Positions 4,319 through 9,555 of a stretch of DNA of 9,555 bases are shown here, one piece after another. The notes under the pieces were generated by a model that saw only the letters and a program-made list of their open reading frames with translations, was not told the DNA's origin and did no database searches. Source of the DNA: Candidatus Omnitrophota bacterium (GTDB lineage Bacteria > Omnitrophota > Gorgyraeia > JABMRN01); NCBI GenBank assembly GCA_028702395.1, contig JAQVOV010000053.1, positions 630 through 10,184 of the forward strand, read 5' to 3'. The position numbers and the translations under genes were made by a program. Numbering within the stretch: position 1 is the stretch's first letter; each line of letters opens with the position of its first letter.

Positions 4319-6653
4319 AATAGAGGGTGCTGAGTCATCTTTATCTTCCGACGATGTACTTCCGAGTAATAGTGATATTCCTTTACGAGAGCATAAATCC
4401 TGCATCCTTTTTCCAAAAAACAGTTCCTCGCTATGTATGGAAAGAGAACGTAGTGTTGAGAATGAACAGTTACAAGAGCTTATGCCTACCGGCATCAATT
4501 TCCCAAGTTTAGAAAAAAACCTTTTACCTAATAATCCAAAAAAGATAGAAACATGGCGTTTAGAGTATCATGATACACTAAAAAATATTGCAGATCTTTC
4601 CAATGGTTTTTTTATTTCTGACACTGAAAAACGAAAGCTGAGAGAAGTGATAAAAAAATATCATATGAGGATACCTAGGTATTATCTGTCCCTTATACAA
4701 AAATTTGAAGATAAAAATGACCCTATTTATCAACAGTGTGTTCCATCAGCAGCTGAATCAGAAAATAATTCATATATGCTCACAGATCCGCTTAATGAAG
4801 AGGGAACCTCTCCTGTTTCATGTCTTGTGCATCGCTATCCTGATAGAGTACTTCTTATTACAACCGGCCGCTGTTTTATGTACTGCAGGCATTGTACCCG
4901 TAAAAGATTGTGGGATGAAAAGATCCCTGAAACAACTTTAAAGGATATTGAAAAGGCCATTGAATATATCAGTGAAAATGCAAATATACGGGAAGTTATT
5001 ATTTCAGGTGGTGATCCTTTGACAATGCAAACGGACAGGATCAATCATATACTAAAAGCTCTTAACAAAATACCCCATATCAAGGTTATACGTATAGGAA
5101 CGAGAACGCCGGTAGTTTTTCCTCAAAGGATAAATGAAAAACTTTGCTCTATGTTAGAAAAGTATGACAATCTATGGATCAATGTTCAGTTCAATCATCC
5201 TAGGGAAATAACTCCAGAGTCAACAGAAGCGATCAGAAAACTGAGGCGCTGCGGTATCCCGATAAGTAATCAGTCGGTTCTTCTTAAAGGTATCAATGAT
5301 TCTCCTGAAGTAATGACCGAGCTTTGTCATGGGCTTCAACAGATCGGTGTTCGTCCTTATTATTTGTTCCAGTGTGATCCTGTCATTGGTGCGTTCCATT
5401 TTAGAACGTCTGTCTGGAAAGGGGTTGAAATAATCGAGAAAATGAGGGGTTTTACAGGAGGGATGTGCGTGCCGACCTTTGTTATTGACGGCATTGACGG
5501 AAAAGGAAAAATACCTATCGGGCCAAATTATGTGGAGGCTGTAAAAGATGGAGCTATTAAGTTAAGAAATTACAATAATGAGACATTTTGGTATTATTCC
5601 TCAGATGAAGGGGATAAGATAAAAAGTGATAAGAAGAGTGTTTCTTCCATTGCTATTGTTTTTAATTTAAAAAAGAAAAACATAAGCAATGATGCCCAAG
5701 CGGATGCTCAGGAAGAATATGATGAAATTGAAACAATAGATGCACTGAAAGCAGAGATCGAAGACCTTGGGTTTAATGTGATACCTGTAGAGCAAACTCC
5801 GGATTTTGCGAATATTATCAGAAACCAAAATATACATTTTGTTTTAAATATTGCCGAAGGGATCGGGGTATCTAGAAACAGAGAATCGCAAGTCCCGGCT
5901 ATTTTGGAAATGCTGGGCATTCCATATTCCGGATCAGATCCGCTTGCTTTGGGAATAACGCTTGATAAAGTCAAAACAAATCAAATATTAAAAAATGCAA
6001 ACATCCCTGTACCTGTTCAGTATGTTATAAGTGCAGAAGAGGATATTGATAGCTTGTATGATATTTTCAATGATGAACGTATGTTTATTGTTAAACCTCG
6101 ATGGGAAGGTTCTTCAAAAGGGATTTTCCTCAATTCAGTTGTAAATAATTTACAAGATCTGAGAGATCGCGCTGCAGCTCTTTTAAGCCGTTACGTACAG
6201 CCTGTTGTTGTTGAAGAGTATCTTGAAAAAGAAGAGATAACAGTCGGAGTTTGTGGTAATGGGGCAGATCTGCAGATCCTTGGGATGATGAAGATAAGTC
6301 CTCGCAATAAAGGTCAAGAGAAATTCATTTACTCTATTGAGAATAAAAGAACTTGGCAAACAACGATACGTTATGATGGAGAGCGTTCTATATCACCTGA
6401 AATACAGGCGCTTTTAAAGAGCTATGCTCTTAAAGCATTCTCTGCGCTTGAACTGCGGGATATAGCCAGAATTGATTTTAGGGTTGATAAAAATAACATT
6501 CCTAAAATAATAGATGTTAATCCATTGCCTGGACTTTCTCCTTCTTATGGTGATCTTCCTATTCTTTATTCAATGAACGGCGGGACCCATACTGAATTAG
6601 TAAAACTTTTATTGCAGGAGTCTTTTAAAAGATATGGACTCGCATGGGTTTGA
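4311..6653 (+). CDS. Lysine 2,3-aminomutase-like radical SAM enzyme fused to ATP-grasp ligase
   Basis: A 780-aa fusion. Residues 1-75 are a low-complexity polar lead. KamA-type radical SAM domain at about 78-425: cluster motif CFMYCRHC (C188, C192, C195), then T-R-K-R (R197 fits the substrate carboxylate-binding Arg), and PLP lysine K400 in DGKGK. D356 (QCD) and D393 (VID) match Clostridium KamA Asp293 and Asp330, which bind the lysine side-chain amine, at the same 37-residue spacing; glutamate 2,3-aminomutases replace these. L-lysine to beta-lysine is therefore the likely reaction. Residues about 445-780 form a D-Ala-D-Ala ligase-like ATP-grasp domain: NIAEGIG (513-519), PYSGSDPLALG, IVKPRWEGSSKG (593-604), VVEEYL, ARIDFR and IDVNPLPGLSP (734-744, Asp for the usual Glu). 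The ATG at 4311 is chosen because GAAAGGGGAG precedes it; an in-frame ATG at 4209 lies inside arsR. Confidence 0.93.
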   Translation: MSEIEGAESSLSSDDVLPSNSDIPLREHKSCILFPKNSSSLCMERERSVENEQLQELMPTGINFPSLEKNLLPNNPKKIETWRLEYHDTLKNIADLSNGFFISDTEKRKLREVIKKYHMRIPRYYLSLIQKFEDKNDPIYQQCVPSAAESENNSYMLTDPLNEEGTSPVSCLVHRYPDRVLLITTGRCFMYCRHCTRKRLWDEKIPETTLKDIEKAIEYISENANIREVIISGGDPLTMQTDRINHILKALNKIPHIKVIRIGTRTPVVFPQRINEKLCSMLEKYDNLWINVQFNHPREITPESTEAIRKLRRCGIPISNQSVLLKGINDSPEVMTELCHGLQQIGVRPYYLFQCDPVIGAFHFRTSVWKGVEIIEKMRGFTGGMCVPTFVIDGIDGKGKIPIGPNYVEAVKDGAIKLRNYNNETFWYYSSDEGDKIKSDKKSVSSIAIVFNLKKKNISNDAQADAQEEYDEIETIDALKAEIEDLGFNVIPVEQTPDFANIIRNQNIHFVLNIAEGIGVSRNRESQVPAILEMLGIPYSGSDPLALGITLDKVKTNQILKNANIPVPVQYVISAEEDIDSLYDIFNDERMFIVKPRWEGSSKGIFLNSVVNNLQDLRDRAAALLSRYVQPVVVEEYLEKEEITVGVCGNGADLQILGMMKISPRNKGQEKFIYSIENKRTWQTTIRYDGERSISPEIQALLKSYALKAFSALELRDIARIDFRVDKNNIPKIIDVNPLPGLSPSYGDLPILYSMNGGTHTELVKLLLQESFKRYGLAWV

Positions 6654-7690
6654 AGAATTGTTACGATAAAAAAGTAGGGATAGCTGTTGCTTATGAGCCC
6701 GGAGGAAGACAAGATATAACAGATGCATTTAGATGTGCCCAAGCTATTGAGAAAGTATTACAGCAGGCAAAGATCCCCGTAGAGATATTTAAGATAACTA
6801 AAGATATGCTAAGGAACATAAGCACTTTAGAGACTATTATCAGAGAGAAGTGGTTAACACTATATAATCTTTTTGAAGGATTTGGTGAAGATGCAGGTGA
6901 AGAAATTACTTTTGCTGAACTAGTTGAAAAACTTAATATCCCTTTTACAGGAAATCCTTCATATGCCCTTCGCAATTGTCTTAATAAATTTATAGCGAAC
7001 AAATTGCTTTCCGAGGCAGGAATAAGAACACCGCGATCGTTTTTTATTCAGAAAGAATGTGATAGTGATATTCTTTTTAAAGAGCATGGTTTCACGCCTT
7101 TTTTTATTAAACCCTGTTTTGAAGATGCAAGTATAGGTATTGATGAACATTCCCTTATAACTGATAAGAGCGTGGTTTGTGAGCGTATTTCTGAAAAGTT
7201 AAAACGTTTTCCGGCTGGCATAGTAGTTGAAGAATTTATTCCTGGTAATGAATACAATGTTGCATTGTTTGGGTCGTATCCATATGAAGTTATAGGCATT
7301 TCCGTTATTGACTATTCCTGCTATGCGCAATGTCTTCCTTTTGTAACTTATAGCACTAAGTGGGATGCAGATTCTAAAGAATATAAAACGATAATGCCTC
7401 ATATTTGCAGTGTTGGAGAACTTGGAAAAACCTTTTGGGATGAACTGGTCAAAATATCCATAGAAGCTTGTAAAGTTCTTGGATGTGAAGGTTATGCTAG
7501 AGTAGATATCAGGCAAAATGGGAACAATGTCTATGTTATAGATGTTAATCCTAACCCTGATATAAATGATGATAGTGGTTTTATGCGGCAGGCATATTCG
7601 TGCGGCTATAGTTTTAATGAGATGATAATAAAAATATTGTCCGGAGCAAAAACCATTCAAAGTGATTTTCTTATTAAACAACGAATATAA
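6644..7690 (+). CDS. D-Ala-D-Ala ligase-like ATP-grasp ligase
   Basis: A 348-aa stand-alone carboxylate-amine ligase related to, but distinct from, the ligase domain of the preceding fusion. N-terminal domain with KVGIAVAYEP (10-19) and NLFEGFGEDAG (75-85); FTGNPSYALRNCLNKFIANKLL (101-122) matches the Ddl segment TGSDPLxxALxxDK. ATP-grasp lobe with FFIKPCFEDASIGI (153-166), IVVEEFIPGNEYNVALFG (193-210), YARVDIR (284-290) and VIDVNPNPDI (298-307; D300 and N302 as magnesium ligands, Asp for the Glu of classical Ddl). It would activate a carboxylate as acyl phosphate and join it to an amine. Its start overlaps the fusion gene by ten bases, implying coupling. The changed Mg site and absence of cell-wall genes argue against a true D-Ala-D-Ala ligase. 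Confidence 0.9.
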   Translation: MGLKNCYDKKVGIAVAYEPGGRQDITDAFRCAQAIEKVLQQAKIPVEIFKITKDMLRNISTLETIIREKWLTLYNLFEGFGEDAGEEITFAELVEKLNIPFTGNPSYALRNCLNKFIANKLLSEAGIRTPRSFFIQKECDSDILFKEHGFTPFFIKPCFEDASIGIDEHSLITDKSVVCERISEKLKRFPAGIVVEEFIPGNEYNVALFGSYPYEVIGISVIDYSCYAQCLPFVTYSTKWDADSKEYKTIMPHICSVGELGKTFWDELVKISIEACKVLGCEGYARVDIRQNGNNVYVIDVNPNPDINDDSGFMRQAYSCGYSFNEMIIKILSGAKTIQSDFLIKQRI

Positions 7691-7705
7691 TACAAGGAGA
7701 TAGTT

Positions 7706-8161
7706 ATGGATATTTATCCGGTAAGTTGTTATCTTGACATTGCTGTTACTACGAAGGCATTTAGAGATAATGACCTTGAAATATTGAAAGAAGTCATTGA
7801 GGATCATCAAAAGGAGCCGAAGAGTACTTATAGGGTTATTAATGAAGTTATAGATAATAAACTTGTTGGGTTTATTGTGTTTGGAAGAGTTCCGTTGACC
7901 GAATATAGCTGGGACATTTATTGGCTTGCTGTTAGAAGTGACCTTCAGGGTAAAGGTATAGGAAAGAGACTTATCGAAGGAGCTGAAGCTTTTATTAAGG
8001 CTAAGACACCTAAAGCTGTTGTGCGTATAGAAACGTCGATCAAAAAAGAATATTCAGCTGCTCATGGTCTATATGAACGAATGAAATTTAAAGAAATGGG
8101 AAGAGTACCGAATTTTTATTCTTGCGGGGATGATCTAATAATTTATTACAAGACATATTAG
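7706..8161 (+). CDS. GNAT-family N-acetyltransferase
   Basis: A 151-aa protein. The acetyl-CoA-binding motif A is clear: the strand SWDIYWLAV (68-76) followed by SDLQGKGIGKRLI (78-90), with QGKGIG as the pyrophosphate loop. Motif B, SAAHGLYERMKFKEMGRV (117-134), and the last strand LIIYYK complete the fold. AAGGAGA lies five bases before the ATG, and the gap to the ligase gene is 15 bases, so it is the last gene of the operon, closed by the hairpin at 8223-8270. In the context of a beta-lysine-forming enzyme, acetylation of an amino group of the product is likely. Archaeal and bacterial AblB makes N-epsilon-acetyl-beta-lysine, but AblB is considerably longer, so equivalence is only a hypothesis. 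The acceptor is unknown. Confidence 0.92.
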   Translation: MDIYPVSCYLDIAVTTKAFRDNDLEILKEVIEDHQKEPKSTYRVINEVIDNKLVGFIVFGRVPLTEYSWDIYWLAVRSDLQGKGIGKRLIEGAEAFIKAKTPKAVVRIETSIKKEYSAAHGLYERMKFKEMGRVPNFYSCGDDLIIYYKTY

Positions 8162-8222
8162 AGTGATTAGGATAATAGGGGCTAAATAGTATCTGACAGG
8201 TAATGAGGGTAGGTTTAAAGAG

Positions 8223-8270
8223 AGAGGGTCAGACCCTTGCAGAAAGCAAGGGTCTGACCCTCTTTTTTTT
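8223..8270 (+). terminator. Intrinsic terminator with nested palindromes
   Basis: Perfect 18-bp arms (8223-8240 and 8246-8263) around the 5-base loop AGAAA, followed by eight T. Each arm itself contains a smaller palindrome, GGGTCAGACCC or GGGTCTGACCC, so the element can also fold as two small hairpins. It ends the ArsR-KamA-ligase-GNAT operon and may derive from a REP-like repeat. Confidence 0.9.
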
Positions 8271-8286
8271 GAAAAACTTTTTCAAA
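8268..8286. repeat. AT-rich palindrome next to terminator
   Basis: TTTGAAAAA, one central C, then TTTTTCAAA: 9-bp perfect arms overlapping the end of the T-run. It may be an incidental AT-rich palindrome. Confidence 0.5.
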
Positions 8287-8351
8287 TAATAGATCAACGG
8301 GGAAAATAGGATATAAATAGTCTGACTTTTTTGTTGTTTTACAAAAAAATG

Positions 8352-8381
8352 TTGACTTTAGAATGGATCACATAGTATAAT
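8352..8381 (+). promoter_or_regulatory. Near-consensus sigma70 promoter of the PEP-CTERM gene
   Basis: TTGACT (8352-8357), 18-base spacer, TATAAT (8376-8381). Transcription would start about 8388, some 44 bases before the ATG at 8432. The strength suggests an abundant product. Confidence 0.75.
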
Positions 8382-8431
8382 TCCGGGCAATTGTTTAGGT
8401 GGTGTTATTTTGTAAGGGTAAAGGAGAAAAA

Positions 8432-9133
8432 ATGAAAAAGATTTCTATTGTTCTGGTAATGTTATTTATTTTGGTTTCAACATGTTCAGCTTTTGCTGCT
8501 GAATATATTAGTACTGTAAACGCAGCCGGTGATGCAGTATGGTATCAGGATTCAGGCGGTGGTTCTAATTACAAAGGATGGAATCCACAAAGCGAAAATA
8601 TTGGTACTTACTATTACAGTTACTACTCTTCTGGTAGTGGTACCTGGACTTATAATGAGACCACATATCTTCAGGTTGCTTTGCCAGGGATATCTGCAAG
8701 TGAAACTATTTCTTCAGCAGCATTATGGATAAATATGACAGGTCTTACAAAAGGATTGCCAAGCGGAGCAGCAAATATGTATCACGCTGCCAACGCTGTT
8801 TCTGCTAATGGTATTGCTACACAGAAAATAGCAGGAAGTGAATTTGTGCTTAATTTTAAAGATCAGTCTACTGGTTTATTAGGTATTGATGTTACGAATT
8901 TTATTGTGTCAGATTACACAAATAGTCAGGCCTTTGCAGCTTTTAATTTTAATTTTAAAGGTTATGGGACAGATGGTCCTTTATCTGCAATGTCGTTTAA
9001 GAGTGGAAGTTCTACACTTGCACCATACTTAAAGATAACAACTACAGCAGCACCTGAACCTGCTTCAATGGTATTATTTAGTATTGGTGGAGTAGCTCTT
9101 GCGTTTGCAAGAAAAAGAAAAAAGAAAGCGTAA
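8432..9133 (+). CDS. Secreted PEP-CTERM protein
   Basis: A 233-aa exported protein. Signal peptide: KK, a hydrophobic core at about 4-17, then STCSAFA with cleavage after A22 or A23. The mature part is rich in Ser, Gly, Tyr, Thr and Ala, with short beta strands. The run SETISSAALWINM ... GIDVTNFIV ... LAPYLKITT resembles DNRLRE-type beta-sandwich domains, a tentative match. The C-terminus (208-233) is a PEP-CTERM signal: PEPAS, a hydrophobic helix, then RKRKKKA, which directs processing by an exosortase. No exosortase is in the window. Such proteins usually belong to the extracellular matrix or cell surface. The start is the ATG at 8432, behind AAAGGAG; a GTG at 8399 would spoil the signal peptide. 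It has its own promoter and terminator. Confidence 0.92.
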   Translation: MKKISIVLVMLFILVSTCSAFAAEYISTVNAAGDAVWYQDSGGGSNYKGWNPQSENIGTYYYSYYSSGSGTWTYNETTYLQVALPGISASETISSAALWINMTGLTKGLPSGAANMYHAANAVSANGIATQKIAGSEFVLNFKDQSTGLLGIDVTNFIVSDYTNSQAFAAFNFNFKGYGTDGPLSAMSFKSGSSTLAPYLKITTTAAPEPASMVLFSIGGVALAFARKRKKKA

Positions 9134-9155
9134 GAATTTTTTCAGTATGAAGTAT

Positions 9156-9208
9156 GAGCGAGTTCTTAACTTACACCTTGGTGAAAGTTAAGAACTCGCT
9201 CCTTTTTT
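9156..9208 (+). terminator. Intrinsic terminator of the PEP-CTERM gene
   Basis: Perfect 17-bp arms, GAGCGAGTTCTTAACTT (9156-9172) and its complement (9185-9201), with a 12-base loop that itself contains CACC/GGTG, then CTTTTTT. It starts 22 bases after the stop codon. Confidence 0.9.
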
Positions 9209-9214
9209 AGATAC

Positions 9215-9258
9215 AACAGCTAGCGCGAAGCGCGCAACTCGTGGCGCGCAGCTCTGTT
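9215..9258. repeat. GC-rich imperfect palindrome
   Basis: AACAG (9215-9219) pairs with CTGTT (9254-9258), and GCGCG (9223-9227) with CGCGC (9245-9249), across an unpaired bulge. An alternative fold uses GCGCGC at 9230-9235 and 9244-9249. The GC content stands out from the surrounding AT-rich spacer. No T-run follows, so it is a repeat or structural element rather than a terminator. Confidence 0.5.
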
Positions 9259-9368
9259 CTGTATTCCACAGCTAACTCATTACTCAATACACAAAAACTC
9301 TATTTAGGAATATTCGCCACTAACACAAATAACAGATACTAATATACAGAGGCTTCTTTAAATTCTTC

Positions 9369-9396
9369 TTGCGCTTTTTTGGCATAGCTATATACT
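9369..9396 (+). promoter_or_regulatory. Possible weak promoter of the last gene
   Basis: TTGCGC (9369-9374), 16 bases, TATACT (9391-9396), about 28 bases before the ATG at 9424. Several other TATA-like hexamers overlap here (9396-9408), so the exact -10 box is uncertain. Confidence 0.3.
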
Positions 9397-9423
9397 ATTA
9401 TACATAATACATAAGAGGTGAAA

Positions 9424-9555
9424 ATGCAGAAAAACTTAAAAATTATTGTTTACTGTTCTATATTGTCTGTTTTCTTTTCTTTTTTTTCAATTGTTATAGC
9501 GCAAAACTTTAAAAATGATGAAGAAAAAACAACTATAGCAGATATTGTTCTTTCT
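9424..9555 (+). CDS. Exported protein, N-terminal fragment (3' end outside window)
   Basis: The frame is open from the ATG at 9424 to the window edge (44 codons), and AAGAGGTG lies just upstream. The N-terminus is a signal peptide: K3 and K6, a hydrophobic core at about 7-25 rich in Phe, Ile and Val, and a likely cleavage site after VIA (A26) before QN. The first mature residues (NFKNDEEKTTIADIVLS) are not enough to name a family. It follows the terminator of the PEP-CTERM gene, so it is probably a separate transcription unit. It may be an outer-membrane or periplasmic protein, but that rests on the signal peptide alone. Confidence 0.75.
   Translation, partial: MQKNLKIIVYCSILSVFFSFFSIVIAQNFKNDEEKTTIADIVLS

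Noticed and set aside
5640..7690. Cell-wall D-alanine-D-alanine ligases
   Set aside because: The Mg-site motif is changed, one copy is fused to an aminomutase, and no mur, fts or racemase genes are nearby.
7199..7810. 203-codon open frame on the - strand
   Set aside because: It is antisense to the second ATP-grasp ligase and the GNAT start, both clearly coding with family motifs; the antisense product is Ile/Tyr/Asn-rich without a recognisable domain.
4311..8161. Plain AblA/AblB N-acetyl-beta-lysine operon or EF-P lysylation (EpmB) system
   Set aside because: Two ATP-grasp ligases are unexplained by AblA/AblB, the GNAT is much shorter than AblB, and neither EF-P nor an EpmA-type synthetase is present.
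8432..8485. Lipoprotein signal in the PEP-CTERM protein
   Set aside because: C18 is preceded by S-T rather than a good lipobox, while AFA-A fits ordinary signal peptidase cleavage.

Overview
The window is AT-rich DNA with tightly packed genes, all on the + strand, and it carries a PEP-CTERM protein. That points to an uncultured Gram-negative bacterium, probably anaerobic. Omnitrophota-like candidate phyla are my best guess, but nothing here fixes the taxonomy.

Region 1 (1-2769) is a sulfur/thiol redox operon. It holds the 3' end of a thioredoxin, a CoA-disulfide/persulfide reductase with a C-terminal rhodanese domain, a 52-aa DUF6132 membrane protein, a small cupin and a DsrE-like protein. 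Genes abut or overlap and have clear ribosome sites. Together they look like a module that moves persulfide sulfur between Cys carriers (rhodanese, DsrE) and reduces it with NAD(P)H and thioredoxin.

Region 2 (2770-3168) has no credible gene but contains a cluster of four near-perfect inverted repeats, then a CA-rich stretch. Region 3 (3169-3546) is a lone STAS-like gene of unknown role. Its promoter -10 box sits so close to the ATG that the message may be leaderless.

Region 4 (3547-8270) is the most interesting part. After a 418-bp regulatory spacer comes a four-gene operon: an ArsR-type repressor, a fusion of a KamA-type radical SAM aminomutase with an ATP-grasp (D-Ala-D-Ala ligase-like) ligase, a second stand-alone ATP-grasp ligase, and a GNAT acetyltransferase. 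It ends at a strong 18-bp hairpin terminator. The aminomutase keeps its cluster cysteines, the PLP lysine and both carboxylates that bind the lysine side chain. I infer that it makes a beta-amino acid, probably beta-lysine, which the ligases couple into a small peptide-like product and the GNAT may acetylate. I know of no described pathway with this exact composition. The spacer has a sigma70-like promoter, three TGTTGCA elements and five tandem copies of an 8-bp unit.

Region 5 (8271-9555) holds a secreted PEP-CTERM protein with a near-consensus promoter and its own terminator, a GC-rich palindromic patch, and the start of another exported protein cut off by the window edge.
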